This document shows positions 22,578-34,174 of a DNA stretch of 64,000 nucleotides, one piece after another. The number at the start of each line of letters is the position of its first letter. The first letter of the stretch is position 1. Both the position numbers and the translations under genes were made by a program. The notes beneath the pieces were generated by a model. The model saw only the letters and a program-made list of their open reading frames with translations. It did no database searches and was not told where the DNA came from. Location of the stretch: positions 35,332,898-35,396,897 of the forward strand of contig NC_092577.1 in NCBI RefSeq assembly GCF_037975245.1, in the 5' to 3' direction. The stretch comes from Apostichopus japonicus (taxonomy: Eukaryota > Echinodermata > Holothuroidea > Aspidochirotida > Stichopodidae).

Positions 22578-23465
22578 TTTATTTCGTCCATAAGATATGG
22601 AAATTTGTCGCCCTGCAGCAAAACACATAAAAAATCAAAGTTTTAAAGTTACATTCAGAATACAGTAAAATTTTAGTATAAACAAAACACAGAGAAGTTG
22701 AATGAAAAGGTAAGAATATCAACAGCAACAATATCCATACATGTGAGAAAAATATACACATATATACATATATAAACAAGATTATAAAACAAAAGAAAAA
22801 GAGAAACAGAATTGGGTACAAAAGAAAACCTGAATCTGTTGTGCTTAGACCGTGGCATGCGAAGTCTGCTGCCTGAACGGCAGAATACATAGTTTTCGAA
22901 AAGAGGATGTGTATGGTCTTTTAATATTCCATGGGTTTTCTGGTGCACCATATCAATGTAGAGTTTATAAATAGTTTTTAAACAAATATCCCTCCCAATA
23001 GTACGGCTGGCAGCCCTTACAACCTTCTCTAATTTAATCGAAGACTCCTTTATAAGCAGCCAGTGAAAACAAATAATACTAAAAGTTAGCACGCTTTGTA
23101 TCACTGACTGGTAAAAAAGTAAAAGAATAGTGTTGTCGACATTAAAATATTTCAGTTTACGTAAAAAGTACAATCGTTGGCAAGCTTTTGATCTAATTGC
23201 ATCAACCTGGTCTTTGAAGTTAAGTTTACAGTCAATGATAGTACCTAGATATTTATAGTGGTGCACCTTTTCGACAATCTCATCATTAACCCTGATTTGA
23301 GCATGATCATGTGGCTGTTTTCTGAAGTCAAATACTATCTTCCATTCAATTTTAGGTAGTTTTGGTTGCACCAAGTAACAAGTATTACGAGTATTAAAGA
23401 CAATGTAATTACTTTTTTGTAATATTACCGTATTACTAAACAAAGTTTGGTTTTTACCTAATTAA
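22578..23465 (-). mobile_element. LINE-1: 5'-truncated RT C-terminus and 3' UTR (B1)
   Basis: The minus-strand frame 23443-22673 (256 codons) contains KVHHYKYLGTIIDCKLNFKD, RSKACQRLYFLRKLKYFNVD, SVLTFSIICFHWL and the tail RSGSRLRMPRSKHNRFRFSF, typical of the end of a jockey/Rex-like reverse transcriptase. The YxDD core is absent. The 3' end is AATAAA followed by (TATC)n, so the GATA array is the expanded tail of this element. It probably inserted into LINE-2. Confidence 0.82.
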
Positions 23466-24080
23466 CGGTTTCTCACTTTTAATAGTTTTAGCGGTTGAAG
23501 TCATGAGAATCGAGTGTGCGCTGATATTTTCTACTTACCGGTGTCCCCGCTATAATGATTCGCCAGTCGTATGTAGGCTATATAGGCCTAGTACGTAATT
23601 CACGCGCAATTCGCCGTACCTGTGTTCCTGCCGGGGCCTGTCAAGTAAAAAACGTTTCGATATTTTTTGAGTATCCTGTGTTATGTTCTCAGAAACAGCT
23701 CAACGATTCCCCAAACAGCCAAGGCCAATTATCGGACTAAGCGAAAACCTGTTACACCGTTTATGTCAAAATCTCGATTAAACATATACCAACATTCCTA
23801 AACTCAAATAAATTTAGTCTTTTAGTGAACATCGGTTTCTGTGGTTACTGGTAAAGTTGCTGGTATGTTCTGTGGTAGTGAGCCAGCGCTAATTAACAAT
23901 GTTCTTTTTTTCATGTACTTCGCCCTTGAAAAATTGTGGTTATATTTTTCGGGCAAGTCGTTACAGCCCCCAAATCCAATTGGGCTCCTACGCCTTTGAC
24001 TACACACATAGACAGTTTTGAACATGCATTTTCATGCTCACTGATATTATGTGATGTCTGCTCTTTGCTTTACAAATTCG
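23466..24080. other. Noncoding spacer (B1)
   Basis: No gene recognised; the short open frames at 23555-23740 and 23822-24025 lack motifs though they are preserved in B2 because the copies are recent. Confidence 0.5.
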
Positions 24081-24083
24081 AAC

Positions 24084-24345
24084 AGGCGTGTAGCGAGTAA
24101 TTTGCCAACGGAAGGGCGAAGCCTATAGGCAAACTATCTAAGCGAAGCGCCACCATGGGTTGGCGCGAAGCGTACAAGAAAATTTTGGCCGAAAAAGCCT
24201 CCCAGATCGCTGGAAATGACACATCCCAGGCCTTGTAAGTTGCATCTAAGCATTGTCTATTTTTAAATTACTAGCGATATCATAGAGAAAATTTGCTCGG
24301 GGGGGGGGGGGGCGGTCGCCCCTTCCCGAAATGCGTCATGTTCCC
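24084..24345. mobile_element. hAT-like relic with the GCGAAGCG motif (B1)
   Basis: Begins CAGGCGTGTAGCGAG, a decayed hAT-type end, and contains ACTATCTAAGCGAAGCGCCA and TTGGCGCGAAGCGTACAAG, then a poly-G tract. No matching right end or target duplication was found. Confidence 0.45.
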
Positions 24346-25329
24346 CGACGATTCGGTCGAGTTCAAGACCAGCCACAGTTGAACAATTGTTCAAGGCGTC
24401 CACACACACACATGCGTTATGCTAGACCATATATAGTATATATATAGATACATTAGTGAGAGAGGAAAAATGGAAACGTCAACTAGAGCACCAATGGTGC
24501 AGAAGCTCATACCTTTTCGAGCTTAAAAATGTAGGGCCCATAAAACTTTATGGCCCACCAAATTTCAGGCCATTTTTCAGATTCCACCAATTTTGGGCCC
24601 ATGAGGGATACCCCCCCCCCCTCCGTTAGCAGAATACTGGCCACACCACTGGCTATAATTCCTATTTCCCCCCTTTAAATCCTGTTTTACCCACTCTCTC
24701 AAACAATACCACTGACCTACCCTATTAAACTTTCTCCCCTCTACCTGAGCAGACCTGAAGTATGGAACGCGAAAAGGGCAACCGTATTTCGTTGCCTAAA
24801 CTAAGTTTGTTTCGTTGCCTAAACTAAGTTTGTTGCTGTCTAAACTAAAGCTGTTGCTGCTAGTTTACCATGTTGCTGTTGTTCGTTGATATCTAAACTT
24901 ACGTTGATGTCTAAAGTCACGTTGACGACTAAACGCGCCTTAATGTCTAAACTCACGTTGATTTATAAACCTTACGGTTGATGTCTAAACTCACGTTGAT
25001 GTCTAAAACTTTCGTTGCTAAGTTAACTTACGGTTGATGTCTAAACTCACGTTGATATCTACACTTTCGTTGCTATCTAAAGTTCCGTTGTGAACACATT
25101 GTGAACGAACATCATTCTTTCTTTTCCAAAAAATTATAACAATCAACCGCAAGTTGCTTCCGTGCAGTGCTAACAACATATCTATTACAGAGATTTTCAT
25201 GCTAAATACAGCCAATGATGTTTTCTCAAATTTCCCGAGATTTGTTTGGTTAATAGTCCCTTACCCATTGTCTGCAAACATGCTTGCATCTTCAGTGCTC
25301 AATGAACGCAAAGTATGATGGTTTAACTA

Positions 25330-27310
25330 TGTAACGCGAAAAGGGGGGGGGGGGGGGTAATCGTTAATGTCATGCCGGATTTGTAGCAACAGCCATGTAA
25401 ATATCCTTAACAACCTGATTTGTCGAACAAATTACGTTGTTAACGATATTTACATGATAGTTGATACAACTCCGAGGACGTTATTTACATTTATATTGTT
25501 AATGTCATATTTGAATAATTGTTTTATCACAGAAAGTTATGAGTTGAGACAATCTATGAATTTTGCGGGAAGCTACCACAACATCTCTGATACTGAAAAG
25601 GACTTTAAATCTCACAGTATGTTATGTTCTCTCTCTCCCTTTTGAGAGTTGACAATGTAAAATGTGCATTTATACCACAGTTATTTCTTCGTTGCAAACT
25701 TGCGTAAAGTTTTGCGGTCCCTTTGACCACGTGCTTCAAGTCATGATTCTGGTGCAACACTAATTCGTGTGCATAAACTACTGCAGTCATACATCGTCAA
25801 AAGTAGTCATTGAAGTTTCGACATTGCGTAAAAATGTTATTTAAATACTATAATTTTCGTGGAGTTGGTTGTTTCCAAATACTGAAAAGCATCCAGGGTA
25901 AATGTTGGATCAGTTGCTCTATGGTTGGATGTAGTCTGCGCTTCGTGAGTAACAAGAGGGGCACAGTATTGAAGTACGTAGGCAATATGACTCACAGAAC
26001 TAGTTTACTAAACCCGCCAAGCAAGTTCATTCGTAACACCAATCCAGTTCGGAGTTTCGATTTGCGAAAGGGATTGTGTTGTAAATGGAATATACACAAA
26101 CCTCGCTCAGCATTGTTAAGAATTTTAGACAAAAAAACCCGCTAACATGTTATGCAAGAAACGAATCATCCAAGATACACTCGAGTTTTGACTAAGGCTA
26201 TGTGTTGTAGGTAAGGTGATATGATCTTTTATCCACAAATTTTCAGGATATGCGCATGTGCAGTTGAAACTCCGCAGTTTGAACAGGCCTAATACAAATT
26301 GCGTGGAATTTAGCGAGATATGCACACTACATTTGCTGGGATATTTGAAGAGTTGGGGTAGCTGGTGAAATCGCTGCAGGTCAAAGCATCGAGGTACTAT
26401 ATACGGAGTTGGAGAGGAGGAAAGAATGGCAAGGCAGGCGAAATGAAGGTCGGACGGCCGCCTTTGTAAAACAGCGAAGCTAGGGCACTGGATGGCATCC
26501 GCCATATATATATTGTGTAGAGCATTCACAAAGTACAGGCAGTGATAAGATCGCATCTTCTCAACTATAAACGCTAGTAAAAGTATAGGTCATATAATCG
26601 GGACGAAAACATGTGTCTTTAGTAATATTACTGTCATTCGTTTTACTTGATTGCCGACATTCACAACATATCCAGACATCATGTAATGGTTCAATAATTC
26701 AATTTTAAGTACAGTATTTTATGCTGGCATTTTGTCTCGACACTCGTTTTACTTGATTACCGACATTCCCAGATTATCTCTACACATTGTTGGAGGGGCT
26801 CAATGAAATCAGTTTAAAAGTGCAGTATTTTTATGCTGGTACTTTGTCTAGACACTCGACGTTGTACTTGATTTCCGACATTCACAGCGTATATGCATAG
26901 CCTATAAGTATAACATTATAACATTTTAAAAGTTGTTTACCGTGCAGCCTCCTATTCGTATGAGTTGTACTAACGCACATGTTATCTGATAGGCTGGCTG
27001 TGGGAGATACGGTAGCTTATAAAACAAGGTTTCCACAAGTTTGCGTTTGGTGACTCCAAATGGACTTGGACCTCCAAGACCCCTATTGTTTTTGGTGCAG
27101 GTGTGTATAGCCACGTACAATAGACTGACCTGTGTTTATTTAATGTATCAAAATGGTGGTTCGGGCCATTTCTATAGTAACAGCTAGTTCTGCTTATACT
27201 AACACCTTTCTAGTTCACTGAAGTCATCGCAACCTCAATGCATTTTGCATTCTGGTTTACATTACGCGGTTGAGCAATTTTGAACAGCGCCGATAGCAAC
27301 AACGTAAGTT
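25330..27310. other. Interior of the fold-back-like element, no gene recognised (B1)
   Basis: Short frames at 25367-25645, 25810-26145 (111 codons, plus) and 26556-26125 (minus) show no known motifs. They are preserved between B1 and B2 largely because the copies are recent; the minus frame is shortened in B2 by a small deletion near 46828. CTTGATT(G/A)CCGACATTC units recur three times at 26650-26885. Confidence 0.4.
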
Positions 27311-27639
27311 CAGACAACGGCCAACATGGCCAATATGGAAGCGATCCGCACCAGATGAAAGGGGGGTGTAGGCGGTTTTACACTATCTAACGCAACGTAG
27401 TTGCCAAGAACCTGAAGTATTTTTAAGGGCGGGCCCGATGAACATGAGCGTATAGCATGCTCCTCATGGTGAAACATAATTGCACCTATTAGGTGAATTG
27501 AATGTACTGTTAATAGTGGGAAAGACTAGCGTAGGTTCTTATGACCAACTAGACCGGTTTCTGCTCTCAAACTTTATAGGAGGAGCTTCATCAGTAGTAG
27601 CCTTTGAATATTTTACATTCGGCATGGGCGTCTCGTTCT

Positions 27640-28130
27640 CAAAATGCATCTATTTTCTGTGCACGAGTTTTTATGGACTCATAGTGCAGCTATAAGAGCA
27701 TCTAAAAGAGCTACGTGTGAACCTTGAGAGCCAGGTGATTCTTCGTTGGTACGAAACCTTGAGTTAACTAGTAAATCTTTGAGATTTTGGGCCCTTTCGT
27801 AGGCAAGAATCGGTTCTTTTGGAAACAGTTTGGATAATTCCGCGTGTTGCGAAATTAAGTGCCAATGTTTCAAAAGTGTTTTTTTCAAGTGTGTGGTTAT
27901 GATATGGGGTGTATAGGTAATCTTGAACCCCAGTGGTGGTTCCTTTTGTTTAGGTTTGGTAGTGAGGTAATGCCTACGGTTTTCAAATTTTATGCCTTTC
28001 GTGGCTGAGGCAATTTCCTCTTTCTTATAGTTACGGAGTAACAGTTTCTCTGTTAACGCGTTCTTTTTCTGTTAGAAATCAGTCTCATTGTTACAGAGAC
28101 GTGCGTATTGTAATAACTGATCCCTCTCCG
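27640..28130 (-). pseudogene. Penelope-like retroelement fragment
   Basis: The minus strand from about 28130 to 27680 reads ERDQLLQYARLCNNETDF, an in-frame TAA, LLLRNYKKEEIASATKG, FKITYTPHIITTHLKKTLLK, then HWHLISQHAELSKLFPKEPI and AYERAQNLKDLLVNSRF. This order matches the region just past the reverse-transcriptase core of Penelope-like elements (an HW...P..AYxRxxNLKDLLV block). The GIY-YIG nuclease that should follow is missing and a stop interrupts the frame. Family assignment is from remembered motif style; a DIRS-type origin is the main alternative. Confidence 0.55.
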
Positions 28131-28324
28131 TCATTTTTAATTTTCTAACTTTAGTTTCGGCATAAACCTCGACAAAATACATGTAGCCTATTTATGTTGT
28201 GTATACCAGTTGCGCGAGATATTATGACGCCGATTCGCGCTTTTTTGTGTGTAGCAGTAGCATAGTGTTATGTGTGCGTACGTGTGCATTGTACATTCAA
28301 TTATTGAATAGCAGCACAGTTTAA

Positions 28325-28480
28325 CAAAATAGATCGAGGCAACAAACTCGTTCGAGGCAACAAACTCGGTCGAGGCCACAAACTCGATCGAGGCAACAAA
28401 CTCGATCGAGGCAACAATCTCGATCGAGGCAACAAACTCGATCGAAGCAACAAACTCGATCGAGACAACAAAATGATAGG
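28325..28480 (+). repeat. 18-bp minisatellite CAACAAACTCGATCGAGG
   Basis: About eight units with period 18; each contains the palindrome CGATCG. The minus frames (EFVASI repeats) are artefacts. It lies just inside the presumed right inverted end at 28549. Confidence 0.88.
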
Positions 28481-28553
28481 AGACAACAACATCGAAGTGG
28501 ACAAACTCGACGGAGACGACAAAATACATTGCCCTTTTGGCGTTCCATAGAAC

Positions 28554-28912
28554 AACACCACGGAGAGGCGTTAACTGCCACAACACAGTGCACGCTGCAC
28601 GTGCAACATATACAGTAGCGCATGGCGCATGATACATTGTACGGGGACTTTGATGTGCCACGTTAAAGCTGCTTTAAATAAAAATTAATGCCCATGAGGT
28701 CATCCGTTTGTGTACGAGGAATGGGATATAGATGAGTTTATACGGGGTATCAAAATTACAAAAGTTCTTTCTAGTAATCATTTTCCTTCCGTCAGTTTCG
28801 CTTTTTCCAAATATTCTGGACTTTGAAAATCTAAGGACATGTTTGTGAATCAATGGTGGCACTGTCCCCGCTACTGGATCCCCCCACCTTGTTTCGGACC
28901 TGGCTATATTTC
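28554..28912. other. Noncoding spacer
   Basis: No gene recognised; the short frame 28674-28862 lacks motifs. Confidence 0.5.
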
Positions 28913-29585
28913 TGTGAGCGCAAGGGCGGCGGAAGCACTTTTAATCTGGGGGGGGGGGGGCACCGACATCAAAGGGCACTTTGCAGAAATTCGATTAGAA
29001 TGATACAGCTTTATATTTAGTACCCATTATAACTCTTATTGTATTATCTTATTTGCGTATACACATCACTCCATCAACGCTCCCCCCCCCCACCCTCAAG
29101 GAAAATATGCATACTAGCACTGCAATATCCAATGCGCAAATTGGGAAACAAGGAACAAGTTTTGTTTTGAGAAAAAATGAGGTGAAATCATGCTAGTTGC
29201 TAATGTAGGAATCTTCCGAATTAGAGTTTATTTCTTGATAATATCTTAACAATTTTTTTTTTCCATTCGAAATAGCTTTGAGTTTGACCCACAGAAATTC
29301 ATTAAAAGTCAGGGGCGTCGCCAGGATTTGAAAGTTGTATACACGACTATCTGAGCGGAGCGCCACCATCGGTTGGCGCGGAGCGCACAAGAAAATTTTG
29401 GGTTTTACAAACCCCTCAGATGGCCGGAAACGGCCCTTCCCGAGTGTTCATTCTGGTTCCCTGGCCTCTTGCTAACTTGAGACACCTCAATTTTTATGTA
29501 GAAAAAGGGCACATTTTTAACCTGAGGAAAAGTGGGGGGCACGTGCCCCCTGTGCCCCCCCGGTTCCGCCGCCCTTGTGCGAGCG
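28913..29585. mobile_element. hAT-type non-autonomous element, 657 bp
   Basis: Element 28921-29577 with ends CAAGGGCGGCGGAA and TTCCGCCGCCCTTG, flanked by TGTGAGCG and TGCGAGCG (7 of 8). Interior includes another hAT-like start, CAGGGGCGTCGCCAGGATTT, at about 29310, followed by CTGAGCGGAGCGCCACC and TTGGCGCGGAGCGCAC; this suggests a nested or composite element. No transposase. Confidence 0.78.
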
Positions 29586-30940
29586 TCTCTGTTATCATAC
29601 ATGTTTTCAATGACTAAGCTATCATGTGATCGTGCACAGTTAACACAAACTTGTAATGTAAAGTTGATGTATAGAGGAAATGCAGGATAATTGTTCTAAT
29701 CAAAATAGCCAAAAAAATAACTTTATTTCAGAGATATTCATGATTTCACCATATAGGTTCGGCAAGTCAGGTATCAAGAGCCAAGCATTGCAGCTTCCAC
29801 TGCTAGTTTGGACCAACTCAGGTCATGCAAACTTTCGTTAAAAAAAACATTTAATAGGTTATATGGGACGGAAAACCTGAATGAGACAAATTCCCACCCT
29901 GCCGTTTGAAAATCCACCTATTCACCTTGTAGTACGCGTAATGCCGTAGAGAAGTCCCAAACAGCAAGTTCCGAACCAAAGAACGATTACTAAGCGTTCT
30001 AACAGGGGGATAATTCAAGTTCAAATTGGAAATAGGGATTTGCCTCCCACGGATATCCCACCCCCCCCCCCCCCGGTTGCTACATTTACCTCAACAATAG
30101 ATCTGTAACTTATCATCCAAAGTATTCACACTTCCAGTATATTAAAAAAGATAACCTATGTTAAATATTATCAAATGATTTCACCTTTTCAAATGATATC
30201 ACCTTTCAGCGTTAAAACATTTTTTTCTAATCAACAATTCTTAACATTCCCTATATGAAGAACCCTCCCTATATTATTTTTAATTATTACGCTTTCATAC
30301 CCTCGAAAATAGGAAAACATCATTTATTCGTCTAGAATTTAAAAATGGTAAATATTTCTTTTCATGTCATAAAAGAAAATTTGGCAAAAAATTGTTGCTT
30401 TGAGAATCAGGAATTGTGACAATGTGTTATAATATCATAGTGGCATACATTGTTACCATTCTGATAAACTCTTAATGTCCTGTCCTAGTTTTCGATACAT
30501 TAGCACGCAGCTGAAGTTTGAAAATGTAAACTAGAAGCAAACGGGCGTAATTCCATCAATGCACATCGCCGTAATAAATTTGTTTTTTTTTCACCAAAAT
30601 TTACCCCAAAAATTGCGTTCTTAAAATTTGGCGATGCCAATGGTGCCACGTATGGATTTATACAGTTCCACGTCATTATGTGGCGGGAACATTTTGTTAA
30701 CATATAAGGTTCACATAATTTTGTACTGCATTTTGGTCGGTTTTGGCGTTCCACACTCTTGCTTGATGTGTGCAGCCAATATAAACACACATAGTCGTTT
30801 CCTCATAGTTACAGGAATGCAGGATAAATCGACCCAAAATTCATTTGCTTGCAATCTGAACTAACTGACATTTCGCTCATAGAAGAAGTAATATGGCACG
30901 TCAAATTCTCCGTACAATGGTATTCCATCTATGTGTGATT
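29586..30940. other. Noncoding DNA, nothing recognised
   Basis: AT-rich with a poly-C run near 30061. Frames at 30500-30790 and 30628-30864 overlap on opposite strands and have no known motif. Confidence 0.5.
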
Positions 30941-30946
30941 GATTTA

Positions 30947-31072
30947 TCTGTTACGACAGAATAAATAATCTGTTACGACAGATTAAATAATCTGTTACGA
31001 CAGATTAAATAATCTGTTACGACAGATTAAATAATCTGTTACGACAGATTAAATAATCTGTCCTGACAGATT
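30947..31072. repeat. 22-bp palindromic tandem array, six units
   Basis: Unit ATCTGTTACGACAGATTAAATA. Within each unit AATCTGT and ACAGATT are perfect inverted arms around a TACG loop, so every unit can form a hairpin. The last unit has the compensating-looking core CTGTCCTGACAG. It ends about 120 bp before the left edge of B2. Confidence 0.92.
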
Positions 31073-31175
31073 AATTCTTTAGTTGGAATTTTTTTTCTTT
31101 CAATTCTCATTTTTTTTTTCACTTATCAATTTTTCACTTGATTTTTTTTTTTACTTGACAAGTTTTTTCCCCACT

Positions 31176-31193
31176 ATGGCCCTAATGGGCCAT
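31176..31193. repeat. Perfect 7-bp inverted repeat next to the B2 edge
   Basis: ATGGCCCTAATGGGCCAT, arms of 7 bp around TAAT, directly before the B2 homology begins at about 31196. Role unknown. Confidence 0.6.
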
Positions 31194-31417
31194 CGTAATG
31201 TCTGGCTTGTGTCTGAAGGGTAAAAGTTCTACTTGCCTTAACTGCAGCGTAAACATACGAAAGGAAATAGGAGTATACGGTCACATTTTAGAAGATTTCC
31301 AACTGTTTGAAAGTATCGAAAGAGTTGTGTAATTTTAAGAATATTTTAGTTTCCATGGCGCTAACATTATAAAACTAATTTTAGGTTACAAATTTTGCTA
31401 TTATCTACACCTACGCG

Positions 31418-31602
31418 ACGTGGAAAAATCGCATTAATTCAATCTCTACAAAGGTTGCCCGAGGTGTTGGGATTCTCTCTAATTTAAAGCATTCAACTAC
31501 AGAGACAAGTTCTCCGCGTTTTTTACATTTTACTCTTATTCATCCCCATCTCACTTATTGCATGAGAGTTTACTCCGGTATACGAAGTATTCTAATATCA
31601 AG
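31418..31602 (+). mobile_element. LINE RT fragment, left part (B2)
   Basis: Starts abruptly at GACGTGGAAAAATCGC and translates as TWKNRINSI and LIHPHLTYCMRVYSGIRSIL, the same LINE piece as at 12676-12850. Its continuation lies past the U2-headed element from about 33520 (LQKRIIRHISFASLNDHTS). Confidence 0.7.
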
Positions 31603-31692
31603 AATCGCTTCACGCTTCTTGGCCTTTTGGCTAAGATCTTGTGGTGTATCTGTTCCCTCTTCGAGGGGAATGGTGATGCACACCCGACGATG

Positions 31693-33410
31693 ATCACACA
31701 CAGTGGCGTCGCCAAGGGGGGGGGGGGCAGGGGGGAACGTGCCCCCCTGGAAAACCTAGTGCCCCCCGAGTGCCCCCCCATCTGAGATTTGGGTTGGTAA
31801 AAAAAAATATATATATATATTTTGTTATATTCAACTCCCATCATCTGAGTTGGTTTTTCATAAGGAAAGAAGCACAGTAATTCGTATTTTCTTCAAATGA
31901 GCTGCGAACAAATTAAAAAGTTTATCCTTGAACGTCGGGTATCGAAGTCGTAACCCGCGCCATCACAACAGGTGTCGATATTTACATTGAATGTGTCAGT
32001 GCTCACGCCATACCAGCGGATATACACGTCCGCTTCGCGAGCTACATGACTGTGAGAAGGGAGGGTACTGCGGTATGTTGCCTTGGTCTGAGGTTTTGAC
32101 AGGTTAGGAGCTGACGAAATGTGAGAATGTGAGGGTCCGCAGGCACCATACTTGCCTATATTTGTGGACCCATATATTAACCCTGTTGTGTAGGGGGTTC
32201 AGAGGTCATTTGAGGCCAGATGCTTGCAGGAACAAATGGCGAATGTTCACACCTGCATACTAAGCCATACTCGATGTGTGGTCAAACTTTGGATTGCATG
32301 GTGAGATCCCTGATAGGAGCCAATAACGATGCTGGAACCTGTTACATCTTAATAGATAATGGGCGAAAACGAGAAGGACAAGAAAGGAGTCGGGGTCATG
32401 CACACATTAATTCAACAAATGTAGGTTCTATTGATAGGGTTAGGCATAATATCGGCAGCATGTGGTTCATATCCTCTGCAAAATTCTGCGCCTTGTTAAA
32501 ATCATTACCTCAAAAATAGCAATTTCTGGAGATATCTTCAAATCGAATTTAGCATCAAATGTGGCAGCATTTGCATCTTGCCCATCCTCCGTATGCGAAA
32601 ATTTTCCAAAGGGGAGGGGGGCAGTGGCGGCGGAACCAAGGGGGCTTGGGGGGCTCAGCCCCCCAATGAAAAAGTTGAGGGGGCAAATGCATGATAAGCC
32701 CCCCCAATATTTACCAAGGCTCCGAAACGCGCATCTGCCCATTTTCAATGCATACTTGTCGATCTGTCCGATGCACACGTATACTATATAGGTGTAATAA
32801 TTTTAGTAAATGCTGGGGGGACCCTCGGCCCGTCCCCTGGCTATAGACCACAATATCACCCCAACCGCGTCTTCACGCCCCGTGAAAAGTGGAAGCAGTG
32901 AGTGTGAGTACCGGTAAGCGCAACACAACTTCGTCTTAGGCCAATGACTTGCTTCATTTCAGCCAGTTCTCCAACATCCCCTTACTACACTCAAAAACGT
33001 CTTTGCGAGTACACTACGAGTCATCGAATATACAAATAACTATGTTTTTACAGACTCTTACGTGCAATCTGAGAAATTGCAGGCTTGAGACCCATATTTT
33101 AGGGCTAGGTATTTGCAGCATAAAACACTTGGGAAGTGCCGTTTCCGGCCATCTGGGTGTTTGAAAAAACCCAAAATTTTCTTGTACGCTCCGCGCCAAT
33201 CGATGGTGGCGCTCCGCTTAGATAGTCTCTACACATTAGCTCCACCCCCCCAATAATTTTCCCGTTCCGCCGCGCCTGGAGGGGCACCCCTCCCCTTAGA
33301 CCCCTCCCCCAGGACGGCGATCCGTATCAACCTAAGTGCCCCCCATCAAATGCTGGTGCCCCCCTGTGCCCCCCCCGACTGAAAAGTCTGGTGACGCCAC
33401 TGATCACACA
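31693..33410. mobile_element. 1.7-kb hAT-type element inside the U2-headed element (B2 only)
   Basis: Element 31701-33402 with ends CAGTGGCGTCGCCA and TGGTGACGCCACTG and a perfect 8-bp target duplication ATCACACA at 31693-31700 and 33403-33410. B1 has the uninterrupted site at about 13033-13041. The interior is rich in poly-C/poly-G; no transposase. It contains a second inverted-end pair (32622-33278). Open frames across it lack motifs. Confidence 0.88.
32622..33278. mobile_element. Nested hAT-like element within the 1.7-kb element
   Basis: Left CAGTGGCGGCGGAACC and right GTTCCGCCGCGCCTG form imperfect inverted ends. Flanks are G-rich (GAGGGGGG and GAGGGGCA), a weak 8-bp match. The right part carries CTTGTACGCTCCGCGCCA and ATGGTGGCGCTCCGCTTAGA, the recurring motif in minus orientation. 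Confidence 0.55.
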
Positions 33411-33520
33411 GTCACAGTCCCGATGCAAGGGGACTGGGGTTGAGAGCGCATCAGTCGTTCGGTAGTTTGGTTTTCGTGCCCATGTTCTTTCCTGGGCGAC
33501 TTTTCCTTAAAAAAAGTATC

Positions 33521-34172
33521 TTCCGACGCTTCAAAAGAGAATCATTCGTCATATTTCGTTTGCTTCCTTAAATGATCACACCAGCAAGCTATTTTTCTTC
33601 TCACAATCTCCTTATCCTTCCTAACCTTAATAATGTTCACATTGCTACTTTAAATTACCATTCTATTAATATAATCATAAACATCTTGTTTTCAGAGGAT
33701 ATTTTACGACAAATAAAGATATACATAATCATAATACGAGGCAGGCTGGTTACATGCACAAACCACGTCCATGGAACTATTATGCAGAGCTAAGGTTATT
33801 TAGCTAATACTTATGGGAATTATAATTTACGTCATTTACGTAATGAATGGCGGCTTACTGTGAATTTGTGGTATTAAGCTATACCTATTGGAATTATAAT
33901 TTACCTACTTCACGTAATCAACGGCGGCTTACTGTGTATTGTGGTTAGGCCTTAGGAGCCAATTTTCAAAGTGAGCGTATTCAGTCCTACAGAAAACGGT
34001 TAACTTAATGATCGAATACTAGATAGTTTTTAGGTTACTGAACTACAAAAATTGTCTTTGATCCATGCCTCCGTTATTCCTTTTATTGTTTTTCCTTTTG
34101 GGGAGTGGATCTACTCGTTAAGTATATTAAGGTTTTTTTAAAACCACTTCCTCTCCCTTTGTACATTTCAAT
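33521..34172. other. LINE remnant and spacer (B2)
   Basis: 33521-33800 is the decayed LINE C-terminus (DIHNHNTRQAGY); the 71-bp direct repeat follows at about 33797-33937. No functional gene. Confidence 0.6.
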
Positions 34173-34174
34173 TA

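Larger units (their letters stand above)
24761..28549. mobile_element. Fold-back-like element with long repeat-built inverted ends (B1, rearranged)
   Basis: Left end TATGGAACGCGAAAAGGGCA, followed to about 25090 by degenerate GTTGATGTCTAAACTCAC-type units. A decayed inverted end, TGCCCTTTTGGCGTTCCATA, lies at 28530-28549, preceded by an 18-bp CAACAAACTCGATCGAGG array. The interior up to 27319 is shared with B2; 27320-28300 is B1-specific and holds a Penelope-like fragment. No transposase was recognised. The pairing of the left end with 28549 is inference; the well-matched pair is in B2 (45098-47923). Confidence 0.5.
31604..33520 (+). mobile_element. U2 snRNA-headed SINE-like element, copy 3, split by a hAT-type insertion
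   Basis: The head is at 31604-31700 (ATCGCTTC, a short extra CACGCTTC-like duplication, then TTGGCCTTTTGGCTAAGATC and GTATCTGTTCCC-TC-TTC-GAGGGG). The body resumes at 33403-33520 with CACAGTCCCGATGC and ends at CTTAAAAAAAGTATC. It has lost the perfect 5' stem-loop of copy 2. Confidence 0.75.

Noticed and set aside
24361-24760. Possible element ending near CCACACCACTGGC
   Set aside because: A hAT-like right end was considered but no matching left end or target duplication was found.
25810-26145. 111-codon plus frame conserved in B1 and B2
   Set aside because: Identity merely reflects the recent duplication; no motif, no splice or poly(A) context, and it lies inside the fold-back-like element.
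28188-28661. 157-codon minus frame (EFVASI repeats)
   Set aside because: Mostly an 18-bp minisatellite translation; flanks show no protein motifs.
30500-30864. Overlapping frames of 96 and 78 codons on opposite strands
   Set aside because: No motifs, no duplicate for comparison and no splice or poly(A) context.
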